In this document: positions 35,791 to 46,770 of the stretch, one piece after another
Numbering within the stretch: position 1 is the stretch's first letter
How the letters are laid out: every line of letters starts with the position of its first letter
Assembly (NCBI GenBank): GCA_900155495.1
Contig: FTLJ01000507.1
Coordinates: forward strand, 1 to 64,000
Length of the DNA stretch: 64,000 bases
From: Porogramme epimiltina
Taxonomy: Eukaryota > Basidiomycota > Agaricomycetes > Polyporales > Polyporaceae
Direction: 5' to 3'
Made by a program: the position numbers and the translations under genes
Notes under the pieces: model-generated
Database searches by the model: none
The model's input: only the letters and a program-made list of their open reading frames with translations
What the model was told of the DNA's origin: nothing

Positions 35791-37228
35791 ATGGCCACTG
35801 TCGTCGAGCTCCCCGTCGTCCCTCCACCACTGCCCGGCAGCTGGACACCACCCGCACCGTCGGGCAAGTCCGTCTCGCGTGAGTATCGGTAGATCTCCCC
35901 GAAGCTCCCAAGACTGAATAAATGCGAAGCCTTGGTCGAACGGAGGCTGCTGCCCGCGGGCCAGGCGTACCTCGCTCACGTACGAAGGGCCGTACACAAA
36001 CTCACATTCGAGGAGCACGACAAGCACACCGAGGAGGAACAAAAGAGGCTAGCGGCCCTTAATGGTAACGGGACTGCAGTGGAGGATGATCTCGGAGTGG
36101 GAGATGAGGAGGAGGGGGCGGAGCTGCTCTTGTTGGACCCGAAGGAGTGGAAAGTGAGTAATCAGCCCTTTACGATGAGCCGTATATTGACATCCGCGTG
36201 TGTGCGCAGAAACAAGACCACTATGCCGTCCTTGGTCTCTCACATCTGCGATACACTGCGACCCAGGACCAAATTAAGATTGCGCGTGAGCACTTTCATT
36301 TCCGCCCTGTGCTACCAGTATATATCGAGAACCTCTTACGTTCACAGACCGCAAAAAGGTTCTCAAGCACCACCCTGACAAGAAAGCCGGCGCGGTCGGC
36401 GACTCAAACGACGATGCGTTCTTCAAGTGTATCCAAAAGGCGTTCGAGGTCCTCACCAACCCCGAGAGGCGCCGTCAATTTGACTCTGTCGATCCCGCTT
36501 TCGATGAAGATGATATTCCGACCGCATCCCAGGTCACCAAGGCGAAGAACCCCGAGAAAGCCTTCTTCGAGGCTTTCGGGTACGTCTTCGAGCGCGAGGC
36601 ACGCTTCAGCAAGAAGCAGCCCGTCCCTATGCTCGGCTCGTACGACGACTCGAAGGAGACGGTCGAGGGCTTCTACGACTTCTGGTACAACTTCGACAGC
36701 TGGCGGAGTTTCGAGTATCTGGACAAGGAGGTGAACGAGGGCAGTGATAAGTAAGTGCTTCGCATTAGGCTCGAGACTTGAAAAGTTGAAGCTCTGTGAT
36801 GCAGCCGCGATGACAAGCGATACACGGAGAAGAAGAACAAGTCGGAGCGCGCGCGGCGCAAGAAGGAGGATACTGCTCGTCTGCGCGGCATCGTCGACGT
36901 CGCGCTATCAGTCGATCCTCGGATCAAGCGCATCAAGCAGGAGGAGAAGGAGGCGCGTGAGGCGAAGAAGAAGAACAAGGGCGGTGCGAACGGTGCTGTG
37001 AGTGCGAAGCAGAAAGCGGAAGAGGACAAGAAGAAGGCGGAGGAGGAAGCTAAGAAGAAGGAAGAGGAGGAGAAGGTGCGTCCTCAACGCTACTGCAATT
37101 CTGTTCATCCGCTCACCCGCATGCAGGTCGCTCGCGCTGAGGCGAAGAAGGCCAAGGCCGCCGCCGCGAACGCTGCGAAGAAGGCGAGGCGGCAGCAGCG
37201 TGCTGCTGAGGGTGGTGAAGCCGCATAA
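35791..37228 (+). CDS. ZUO1: Zuotin, ribosome-associated J-domain protein (MPP11/DNAJC2 type)
   Basis: This is the J-protein of the ribosome-associated complex: with the Hsp70 Ssz1 it stimulates Hsp70 Ssb on nascent chains. The ATG at 35791 gives M-A-T-V-V-E-L-P-V-V-P-P. A short intron leads to C-E-A-L-V-E-R-R-L-L. The J-domain starts at K-Q-D-H-Y-A-V-L-G-L and carries the required H-P-D in L-K-H-H-P-D-K-K after another intron join. The zuotin homology region follows (F-F-E-A-F-G-Y-V-F-E-R-E-A-R-F-S, then F-Y-D-F-W-Y-N-F-D-S-W-R). Next is the charged segment with K-R-Y-T-E-K-K-N-K-S-E-R-A-R-R-K-K and a long Lys/Glu/Ala helix (ribosome-binding). The gene ends at 37228 right after this helix. 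The C-terminal four-helix bundle of yeast Zuo1 seems to be missing or very short. Confidence 0.9.
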
Positions 37229-38618
37229 CGTTCTTGTACGCCCCTGCCCCCACTACCACCCCTTGTATCGTTTTGCATCACGACCACACTCCCCTCCCCC
37301 ATCCTCTCCATCACCGCACGACGCTGTCAGACACTGTCTTGCACGTATTGTATACCTCTGTTGCACTACTTAGACGCGTTTGCGCCTCTAGACCCATCTG
37401 ATGTAGCCGTCATTCGCATTCCACAATCCTTACGACCTTGTATCAGGATCTATCATGCGTGCACACTTCCATGACATTTTTCCTGCCGTAGGTGAGATGG
37501 TCTGTATTGTATGTTGTCGCTCCGAAAAGTGCTCTCGAGCCGACATGCGGTACCTCGTTCGCACCTCTCGCCTCCCTTCCATGTATTGATTATCTGCCTA
37601 CAGTGATACATCTATTGATGTTGACGTGTCAACTCCAGATATGTGGGATAGGAAATATCCAGACGGCGCGGCAGATGCATGGGCGAAGCAGGCATCCCAC
37701 AATTCTGCAGATCCACACATATCCTACGCGGATCGTAGAGATGTTTGGTTCGTCTCAATCCCGGCAGCAGACCACATGGCGAAAATGCGGCGTCCAGTTC
37801 AAGATCCAAGGTCAGGGCGCGTAATTCTTACAGGCAGGCCTGTTTCTAGGCGTAGACCTATGCACCCGACGTGCTCCATGAGGTGTGTCTCGTCATCCCG
37901 CTGGGATTGATTGCATGTTAGTCTTATTTAGCGACTACCAAGCGAACACCTCGAAGAAATTGAACGTCAACGACTGAGAACTTCGACCATCTTCAGCTTT
38001 GTGGAAGAAGACCTGATTTTCTTCGTTGAGGATTCCACTGCCCGCGGAATGCTTTTGAAAGCCTCGTGTGAGTGGATTTAAGTAGGGTGGCGACGTCGAC
38101 GGTTGCTGATGCTCACACATCCGTATCTCAGAAGCAAGCCGTCTCCGCTGCTCCCGGTAATCTATCAGCCGCAAATCGGTCTTCCTTTTGACACGACGCA
38201 CCGCCATCATCTAAACACCTCCCAAGGAGCTACATGACTGCAGCGAGGTCTCCCTTTCATGCACAGTTTGCCGCGATGCCCGGAAAGGCTCCGACGTTCT
38301 CCAGAGCCGTCGATCATCTAAGTTTAGAGTTGAGTGGGCGTAGTCACGTTACAAGCTTCTTTATCTAACGGAACTTCTATATAGGTTTTCAAGGCAGCCT
38401 GTCTCGTTGCTCCTTCTCCCTGTACGATTTAGTCGGGCGAGCCTCGTGCTACACGGAACCCCGCATCAAAGGCATGCATCGCGTCATGGTGTCCTTCTTT
38501 GCTTCCATGCCGTCAAGCGTCCCGGGATCTTTGAGCCGTCCAGCCAGCACTCTTAAAGCTCCCTTACCATGCACGCGCGATCCTCGTTGAGCTCCTCTCC
38601 TGTCTTCCATACCCTAGG
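37229..38618. other. Intergenic 1.4 kb, no supported gene
   Basis: 3' flank of zuotin and promoter of the sedolisin. Small open frames (for example 37935-38210 on the minus strand) lack domains. Confidence 0.4.
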
Positions 38619-40691
38619 ATGCTACTCTCTGGCTTCGTCGCCCTCGCGCTCACTTCCATCGCCACGGCGCACGTCCCCGCCAGGCATGTCGCCCACGAGG
38701 TCCGGCGCTCCCTTCCCATCGGCTGGACCCCTGTCAAGCGCGCGGATCCCGGCCTCGTCCTCCCCCTGAGCATTGGACTCGTTCAGTCGAACTTGGACAA
38801 CCTCGAGGGATACCTTATGGACATTGCGGACCCCGACTCGCCCAACTACAGCAATCACTGGACACCCGCCGCTGTCGCAGATACATTCCGGCCATCCGAG
38901 GCCTCGGTCGACGCCGTGCGCGCATGGCTCATCGCGGAAGGGAACATCGAGGCGGGCCGGGTCGCGCTCAGCCGGAGCGGCGGATGGATGAACGCAAACG
39001 TGACGGTAGAGGAGGCAGAGCGCCTCCTGGGCACCGAGTACTTCGTGTACGAGCACGCGGAAGGCGGGATGCCGCATGTCGCGTGCGTGGGTGCTTACCA
39101 TCTCCCCGCGCACGTCGCGCCGCACGTCGACATCGTCACGCCTACGCTGCACTTCGACGTCAAGGCAGTGCGGCATGGCGCGTCGGACTTGCAAAGCAGG
39201 GCGGTGGCGAAGAACGTTGGGAGCGTGGGTTTCGGCGCGTCGCCCCAGACGGGCGGCAAAGTCAACGTAAGTGATCGCCCCGTTGTCCCCGCTGCGCGCT
39301 TCCATTGATCACGCGCGTCGGTTCAGAACATATTTACGGATCTCTCTCATTGTGACGAGACGATCACGCTCGCATGTTTGCGTACGCTGTACAGCTTCGT
39401 CTACGAGCCTCTGGCGGCCAAGAAAAACAGTCTGGGCGTTGGTTCGTATCCTAGTCTGCGAACGCTCGAATCGCGTACTAATCTGCCCCAACAGTGGAAT
39501 ACAGCCCACAGACACACAACCCCTCCGACTTCGATATCTTCTTCGGCAACTACTCTAAGGGTCAAGTTGGAGAACGGCCCACACTCATCAGCATCGATGG
39601 CGGAACCCTCGATTCGGGAGGCGATATCGCCGAGTCCAGCCTCGACCTGCAATACGTACTCGGGCTCGTTGGCAAAAAGCAGGAGGTTTTGCTCTATCAG
39701 GTCGGAGACCCGGTCGAAGGCGCATCGTTCAACAACCTCCTCGACGGCCTTGATGGCTCCTACTGTACCTTCGAGGGCGGCGACGACCCCACCCAGGACG
39801 GCCAGTACCCTGATCCTCTGCCAGGCGGCTCTCAGGTACAGGAAGACTGCGGCGGGAAGCCTACCGCATTCGTCATCTCCACCTCGTATGGATATCAAGA
39901 AGCGGACCTCACTCCAGCCTACATGCAACGTCAGTGCGCGGAGTATGGCAAATTGAGCCTTACCGGTGTCACCTTCGTCTACTCCTCCGGCGATGCTGGT
40001 GTGAGCGGTAGGGACAATGTCTGCTTGGACGACCAGGGCGAGCAGGTCGTCGGTGGCACACGCTTCAGCCCGACCTTCCCGGGAGGATGCCCGTACGTCG
40101 TCTCCGTCGGTGCGACACAAGTCGTGCCCGGACACAAGGTCACCGACCCCGAGAGCGCGGTCTTCCAGCGCTTCCCTTCAGGCGGCGGCTTCTCGAACGT
40201 CTTCGCACGGCCCTCGTTCCAAGCTGGCGCTGTCGCGAACTACCTGAAGGAGTTCCCGCCGCCGTATGCGAGCCCGGCTGTGTACAACGCGACGAGCCGT
40301 GCATTCCCTGACGTCGCTGCGAACGGGCTCAACTACTCCGTCGCGCTCGACGGCGAGTTCAGGCTTGTCTCGGGCACGTCCGCGTCCGCACCGACGTTCG
40401 CATCCATTCTGTCTGCGATCAACGATGCGCGACTCGCGCTCGGGAAGAAGCCCGTTGGCTGGGTCAATCCTGCAGTGCGTCGCTCTGTGTTTCAGGCAAG
40501 GAGAGAGTGGCTCACTGGATGCCGTTTTGCAGCTGTACAAGTTTGCTGACGCATTCAACGATATCGTCAACGGCACAAACCCCGGTTGCGGCACGCAAGG
40601 CTTCGCAGCTAAGGCTGGCTGGGACCCTGTCACTGGTTTAGGTACTCCGAACTTCGTCAAGCTCTTGCTGCGGTTCATCGTTCTCCCATGA
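38619..40691 (+). CDS. Secreted sedolisin (peptidase family S53), tripeptidyl peptidase-like
   Basis: An acid serine-carboxyl protease made as a pro-enzyme. The ATG at 38619 starts a signal peptide (M-L-L-S-G-F-V-A-L-A-L-T-S-I-A-T-A). A pro-kumamolisin domain follows (P-L-S-I-G-L-V-Q-S-N-L-D-N-L-E, then S-P-N-Y-S-N-H-W-T). The catalytic domain has the Glu/Asp pair in A-E-S-S-L-D-L-Q-Y, the oxyanion Asp in S-S-G-D-A-G-V-S-G and the nucleophile in S-G-T-S-A-S-A-P. A near-terminal calcium-site region follows (I-V-N-G-T-N-P-G-C, then G-W-D-P-V-T-G-L-G-T-P-N). Three introns were placed: after G-K-V-N (GTAAGT), after S-L-G-V (GTTCGT) and after W-V-N-P-A (GTGCGT). The stop is at 40691. Such enzymes digest extracellular protein at low pH and are common secreted proteases in wood- and litter-decay fungi. 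Subtype (aorsin, grifolisin or TPP) is not resolved. Confidence 0.9.
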
Positions 40692-41245
40692 ACATTTACG
40701 ACAATTGCGGCATTTAGAAGGCTTACAGAAGACGAGTGTGAGTTCAGATGTGCTTCTCTATCAGCCGCTGTCTGTGACACACTTCTTTTAAGCAGGCTGT
40801 CAAAGCCGCATGGGATCGTGCGGCTGGTGGTGCCAGCTGGAATGCCATATAACACTGCATTGGTTTTGCCTGTTGTGAGTTCAATATGCCCCGCTGGTCT
40901 ACCCTGGTTCCTGGTCAAGGCTCAGCATCTACGTTGGACATGAGAGGTTCAATTGTGAACATGTCGACGAGGGTCTGTAATGTCATTGCTACAGACTTAA
41001 CATGTAACGCTTCGAGCGGATTGGTCTTCACCGACGAGTCGAAGACGGGAGCCCGTTCTAGGTTTTAAATTCCTCTATCCGGATAATGATGACGTCACTG
41101 TAAGTCGGCGGGCCGGCCGAGGCCTCTGGAGCGCCCACTCCCTATGTGGCGCGAATCTGAACATGATGCCGGTGTTGCATCCTGACCACTATCATCTTAT
41201 CCGCCTTTCTGCTGTACACACGCCCCTCTCTCTAACAAATTCGCA
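40692..41245. other. Intergenic, no supported gene
   Basis: 3' flank of the sedolisin and promoter of the first family A gene; nothing recognised. Confidence 0.4.
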
Positions 41246-42126
41246 ATGACTGTTACGACACGCTCTACGGCGAGAAAGACGCGTTCCTCGGTCGCGTACG
41301 CGAAGCCGGAGGCAGCGACTGAAACGCAGAAGAAAACCAAATCGTCTCCTTCGTCGAGAACGATATTGAAAGCATCCTCTAGAATGGTATCTAGGCGAGC
41401 TAAGATCAAAATAGCCCCCAAAGTGAGGATAAAGCGGGCAGACAAGACTGCCAACAAAGAGGCAGCAATCGCTGCTCGCCGGACGCAAGACGCCGAAAGG
41501 GCTGAACAAGTGGTGAGCATGCTCGTAGACAAACATACTGTTCGTGCTCACATATCTCGGGTTTAATATACCTTCAGGGTATCAAGCGGGATGACATTCT
41601 CGCAAAATATCCCCCAATGAAAGCACTCACCACAGACGACCTTCCTCAACCGGGCAAGGAGGTACCTCACCGCATCTACGGCTGGCCTATCACCGAAGAA
41701 TACATGATCGACTATGCCCGTCGTCATCGACTTGTCTTCGATGTTTCCTTACACCATCGCAAACGCTTCGGAGGCAGGGAGCAGTACAACTATGGCGATC
41801 TCACCGATGATGACCTCGCGGACGAGAAGCTCTTCCTCAGTCTTCGTAGACATGCGAAGTACGATGTCATGATGTGGTTCCTCACGGAAGTCGGCGCGAC
41901 AAACCTGAAGATGGAAAGCCCAGCATCCCGGAAGTGGAAGTGCATGCTCGTTCTGTGGGACACACGGGACTACGAGGAGACATACGCCACGTACCAGGGA
42001 CGGGGTAGTTGGGAGAGGGTGAAGAATTTCATCGACGACGCGTTAAACGAGTGTCTACCGGAAGGCTGCGAACGTCGGACCTCGCTCGAGTGGTTTTGGT
42101 CGCGCGAGAACACACTGGCAAGTTAA
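41246..42126 (+). CDS. Orphan family A protein (YGWP / WSREN), copy 1
   Basis: Unknown function. Exon 1 encodes a basic, Ser/Thr/Lys-rich N-terminus of 89 residues (M-T-V-T-T-R-S-T-A-R-K-T) that could be a nuclear localisation region. A 65-base intron (41513-41577) follows E-Q-V. Exon 2 is a compact domain of about 182 residues: R-I-Y-G-W-P-I-T-E-E-Y-M-I-D-Y-A-R-R-H-R, then Y-G-D-L-T-D-D-D-L-A-D, M-L-V-L-W-D-T, C-L-P-E-G-C-E-R-R and W-F-W-S-R-E-N. Most like the partial copy at 63.4 kb. The paralogs have a tiny last exon (S-A) after an intron; here the frame stops directly after T-L-A-S at 42126. The total is about 271 residues. The pattern of conserved Trp, acidic and Arg residues is unlike any enzyme family that I recognise. 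Confidence 0.72.
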
Positions 42127-42149
42127 AAATTTGCTCTCAGCATTTCCGG

Positions 42150-42491
42150 CGTGGCCGGCTACGGGCGCTGAAAAAGAGAAAAAGTCGCCCTCTAGATTTT
42201 CGTGTAGGCGCCTCCTATTCGCCACGTGATTGCGACCGCGTCCGCGTTGTAGGGACTCGGACGCGTTCCAACTCGAGTCATACATTATGTAGTGCTCGTA
42301 TAGGAAATTATAGCACATATCCGTTGAATAAAACCTTCATTTCGTATACAAAGGCCTTGCGCATGCGCGATGACACCCACCAGCGCTGGAAGCGGATTTT
42401 AGCGCTTCGTCGATTTCAGTCATGTGGCGGCTACAGCGCCGGTTCCAGTGGCTACAGAGCCGGCTCTGAGCCGGCTCTGTAGCCGGCCACG
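42150..42491. mobile_element. Candidate foldback/MITE-like element
   Basis: The 13-base sequence CGTGGCCGGCTAC near 42150 recurs inverted as GTAGCCGGCCACG near 42479, about 340 bases apart. Just inside the right end lies a perfect 17-base palindrome, and partial copies of GGCTACAG occur nearby. No open frame or target-site duplication was established, so this is a candidate only. Confidence 0.4.
42450..42484. repeat. Perfect 17-base inverted repeat around one central base
   Basis: GGCTACAGAGCCGGCTC, then a single T, then GAGCCGGCTCTGTAGCC. The two arms are exact reverse complements, so the DNA or RNA can form a very stable hairpin. Confidence 0.85.
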
Positions 42492-43405
42492 GCCAAAAAT
42501 TCACGTTCCCGCCACGCCCAATAATTCACTTTCCGGCATTTCCATTGTGCTAACTTTGCTTTAGTTGACCTGATATCGGTCGCTGCCGCGTTCTGCGGGG
42601 GTGGTAGTGTGCACTCGGATATTTATCCTTATTACGGCTCCCTCTCATAGTATGCGCGCCCCCTTAGTTGATCGAGTGCTTCCAAGACGAGATAACGCCA
42701 TCCAACCCTTCCATTACCAGCCCCGTACTGCACGGTCCGCCGAGGGCCCAGTTGCCAGACAATTGGAACGTTCATCACTGAAGCCAAGCGCGGATGTCTC
42801 TCTAATCGGTGTAAGCGGGGTATGTCACTCAAGTGATCCCAGTCGCGAGCGAAGACTTGTCATTTTTTCTATCAATTTTATGCTAGCGATCAGTGGTGAT
42901 GCAACCCCTCGGTCCAGTGACCACGCGACCGATGATTCCATTCGCACCGAATTCCTTCAGTAGTCATGCAATTGCACTATTTGTGTTATATGTGATCGAG
43001 TACTTTGAGGCCCATTGGAAGTAACTAATTCTCGGAACCTGAAGTCGGAAGACGGCGCAAATACCTCCTCATGATGCTCCACCAAACAATGAGTGGGGCG
43101 TGAGCACCGATTGTTCTCGCTCAAACAGCCGTGGTTGCTGGAACTGCGGTACGAAGTTGAGGGACATCAGGTGCTAGTATTTCCATAACGTACGGGCATT
43201 TTGGGCATGATTGTGTCATATACAGAGAGACAGAGGGATACATGTCATAAAAGCTGATAGTACATTGTATGAGAGCAATATGAGACGTTCTTCGAGAAGC
43301 AGGAGCACTCCAACTCGCTACGAGGGTGCATTCAGATCATTATCCATATCCGCTTCTCGTGCCGGTTCCACATTGCTCTAGTCGACAGAGAGCTGATAGG
43401 AGGAG

Positions 43406-44905
43406 TTATTGAGCCCGCTTTACGCGTTTCGCAGAGCGCAAGACCCCTGCGAATCGAAGCACGCCAACCGTCTCATTGTCTTGGGCCTCATGGGCCGGAG
43501 CTGCCGTCTGTGGGATGGTACCGGCGGCGCTGGTGGTCGCAGCGGCCTCGTTCGGCACTGGTACGTTGGGGGCGGCGGCGTGTAATGCGCGCAGAAGCAT
43601 ACTACTGCGGGTGACTCTTGCTGAGATCGACGCGGGGGGTTGGTCTGCCGAGCCGTTCTGGGGCGGGGGTGAAAAGTCGGAATCCGTGTCGCGCCCCTCA
43701 CCAGAGGTAGCTTGGCTTACAGCCGGGGTGACTGTCGGTGTTCCCCGAAGCACTTCTAGATGCCGTTCGAGTGATAACACGGGGATAGCGACTAGCTCCC
43801 TGTGCACTAGTTCATCTGCTGCATCCTACATAAATAAATGAGATAAAGAGGCTTGGTGAGGAAGAATGTTTGGAACATACGGTCACACCAGCTGGGATCT
43901 CCTGAGGCTTCTCTCGCGGCGCCGACATCCAGCATGTGTCGTACGTAGTCTTCCGGTGATGCTTCATGGGTTGCCGTAGGGACCATAGGAACGGACGCGT
44001 TAGCTGCACCTTAGCTTCAACGGAAGTCACGTCGCAACCCTCGCCGAAGGACACCATAGGCTCGTTCCAGCACAGGATTTCCGGCATTTTACGGCCCTTG
44101 GTCTCCTCGATGCTAGCCGTAATGCGGGAGATGAGATTCTCGTGTTCTTCTTGGGTCATCCTGGTGTGGGGGATAGCCTTCATTGCTTTGAAGTGATGAG
44201 GCTCGAGTATGGCTGTCTTAGGACGCTTCCAGTGTAGTTGAGTATAATAGATCCCAATCATTACCGTGACGTAAACATGCATCCACTTCGGGTTACGACA
44301 GAATGCAGCCATGGCCGTCGAGTAAACCTGAAAGAGACAGTCGCTGATCATACCCCCTGCTACGTTCCTAGCAGCCTCAGTACCCCAAGGCTCGTTATCA
44401 CTCAGCGGCTTGATCTCAGTCATGTCGATGAGAGTTTGCGAGGTCATTGGCCCAGTGGTGATGCCTTGAGCACGATGATCCTCGTCGACGAGGCGGGCGT
44501 AGTCGGGGATCCTGACCGGCCACTCGTCCTCTTCACCACCTTCCGCCGATGCATCGGACGACTCCTTGCCAATACGTGACTTCTTGAGCGGGTATTGGGG
44601 TTCGGTGAACATTGTCTTATGAGGGCCCGGATCGACGACGGTGCACACCATCTCGGAGATGCGGTTCCATACGGGATATAGGGTCCCCTCTATGTCACGA
44701 TTCTCCCATGCAGTTCGAATGGCGGTCAAGAGGCCGGCGTGAAATGCGTCCTTGTCATTCTTTGAGTCAAGTCAGTCCAGGCTTATACGCTATGGAAGAT
44801 GGGAGATGGTCCGAGAGACTCGCATACTTTGTGTTTCTTGCGGTCGGGGTTTTCACCGTCCTCGGGCTTGTCGGATGTAGAGACTTGTTTACGCTTCCTA
44901 GCCAT
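43406..44905 (-). CDS. Protein with PD-(D/E)XK-like nuclease motifs
   Basis: Three exons. The ATG at 44905 gives M-A-R-K-R-K-Q-V-S-T-S; an intron (donor GTATGC, acceptor CAAAG) joins K-K-H-K to N-D-K-D-A-F-H-A-G-L-L; a second intron (donor GTATGT, acceptor TGTAG) joins G-V-T to D-A-A-D-E-L-V-H-R. The middle contains R-I-P-D-Y-A-R-L-V and, about 30 residues on, D-M-T-E-I-K-P-L. An Asp after Pro followed by E-x-K is the active-site pattern of the PD-(D/E)XK nuclease fold, though the pattern is short and can arise by chance. The C-terminal 130 residues are Ser/Pro/Ala-rich and end in a basic stretch. Similar multi-copy proteins occur in Agaricomycete genomes to my recollection. DNA cleavage is inference. 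The location between two family A genes may matter. Confidence 0.6.
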
Positions 44906-45387
44906 AGGTGGACAGCTAGCTTGAAGTGGTTCGTAGCAACGAAAGACTGGTTTGGGTCCCTGTCCTGAGCTTCGACACAGGAGCGGTATTAGACAAGAAG
45001 GAAGGGGAATGGCGGAAGGAGAGGACAGAGGCAGTCGAAAAGTAGGAGGGCCAGCGAGCCGCCAGGTTATATACAGAAGTCCTGTTCTTTCTTCTCCCCA
45101 GAAATCGAACAATTGCAGCGCGGTGAGGCCATTGCTGATACTGAGGTGATGACTGCTTACTAGAATAATCGACGGAGACAATGACGACGCGGAGTTTCGC
45201 GATCGACCGCGGAAGGCGGTCCGCCACAACTCCGTGGAGCGCTGGCTGTGGGCCGAAAGTGAACATGAGAGCGAGGCGCCCGTAGTGCACAATCTCTCTT
45301 GTCCTGACCACCATCATCTCAACGGCCCCCATTCACTCAACCCTTCTTCTCTGTGCGACCCACAACTCCCTTTCTATCAAACCAACG

Positions 45388-46320
45388 ATGCCAGTGGCGA
45401 CACGCTCTACCACTAGAAAGATGCGGTCCCTCACCGTATATGCAAGGCCACCGCCCTCCTCAGAGGCGGCGACACAGAAGACGGAGTTGTCGTCTAGGAA
45501 AGCATCAAAACCTCGCAAGCTAAAAGTGCCACAAGCAGAAGCCACGGCAGTGCCTAAGGCTATGGCGAAGCGGCCCTGTAAAATCGCCGCCACCGACGCC
45601 TCTGCCACTGCTCGAAAAGCCCAAGAGGCCCAGAGGGCCGAACAAATGGTGAGCACGATCGTGTATGATTGGCCCTCCTCGAACTCACACCTCGCATGAA
45701 CCTCCCGTCAGCGTCTCGAATGGGACGCGGTCGTTGCGAAATGTCCACCTCTGAAGACCCTCACGGCCGACAACCTCCCTCAACCCGGCAAGAAAGCTCC
45801 TCTCCGACTTTACGGTTGGCCCATCTCTGAAGACTACATGCTCGATTACGCACGTCGTCATCGGCTCCTCTTCAAAGTTCTCCCATGCCATCGCAAACGT
45901 TTCGGGGGGAAGGAGCAGTATAGTTACGGCGATCTAACGGAAGACGACCTCGCAGAAGACGACCACTTCTTTAGTTTCCGTAGACGTGCCACCCTCGACG
46001 TCATCATGCACTTCTTCTTGGAAGCGGGCGCCATTGACCTCAAATTCCGACGCCCAGTGTCTCGGGATTGGGAGTGGATGCTTGTCTTGTGGTCTACCGA
46101 AACCTACGAGGAGACGTACTCTATGTACCAGATAGACGGGAGTTGGGAGAAGGTGAAGAAGTTCATCGACGATGCACTGAACGAGTGTCTGCCGGAGGGC
46201 TGCGAGCGTCGGACTTCATTAGAGTGGTGGTGGTCGCGCGAGAACAGGTTGGATAGGCTGGTGCGTCGAGAGTTGCTTTCTATCGTTATCATTTTGCTGA
46301 CTTTATCGTAGTCTGCTTGA
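45388..46320 (+). CDS. Orphan family A protein (YGWP / WSREN), copy 2
   Basis: Same two-part plan as the copy at 41246. A basic N-terminal exon (M-P-V-A-T-R-S-T-T-R-K-M) of 87 residues ends A-E-Q-M. An intron at 45649-45711 follows, then R-L-E-W-D-A-V-V-A-K-C-P-P-L-K. The domain reads L-Y-G-W-P-I-S-E-D-Y-M-L-D-Y-A, Y-G-D-L-T-E-D-D-L-A-E, M-L-V-L-W-S-T and W-W-W-S-R-E-N. A last intron (46261-46311, GTGCGT...GTAG) would leave only S-A before the stop at 46320. Without it the frame stops at 46311 after a hydrophobic tail. I prefer the spliced form because the 63 kb copy has the same arrangement. Closest to the copy at 61.5 kb. Function unknown. Confidence 0.72.
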
Positions 46321-46770
46321 CCGCGACCCCTACCGTCCTCCGTGGACGTTTGAGTATATACTGGGATCCGATCTGTATTTGTATCAGATTTCCGTCTTTC
46401 TCTATTCTCATCTAAATTTGTTATTTTGGTATTCGATTTATGTGTGCTTACCTCTCTATCGCCCACGCACATAAGACCAACGTGAGGGCTCTCTGGATTA
46501 TTGGTGCTGCATGGCATGCTTTGGACGAGCTGATGACCTTCTGGAAAAGTTTTGAAACGCCTTTCCCGCGCGATTAGCGGAACGCTTGACTCCCGCCCGC
46601 AGTACATGATATTTGGAACTCTAATATGGTGAACGAGGTGAGTGCTGCGGTAACACTCTAGCGCGTCAAATCACTCAGGGTCTCTTCGCTCTACTTATCT
46701 TTAAGCCGTGCCTCTGCCACCATAGCAGCACTTCATTCACCCGAGTCACGTCTATCTCCACATTTTACCA
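46321..46770. other. Intergenic, no supported gene
   Basis: Short 3' flank of family A copy 2 and promoter of the BTB gene. Confidence 0.4.

Larger units (their letters stand above)
42127..43405. other. Intergenic 1.3 kb with palindromic element
   Basis: No supported gene. Contains a candidate foldback or miniature element at 42150-42491 (listed separately). Confidence 0.45.

Noticed and set aside
38622..39305. 227-codon minus-strand frame
   Set aside because: Antisense to the signal and pro-peptide region of the sedolisin; no domain.
39401..40135. 244-codon minus-strand frame
   Set aside because: Antisense to the catalytic domain of the sedolisin.
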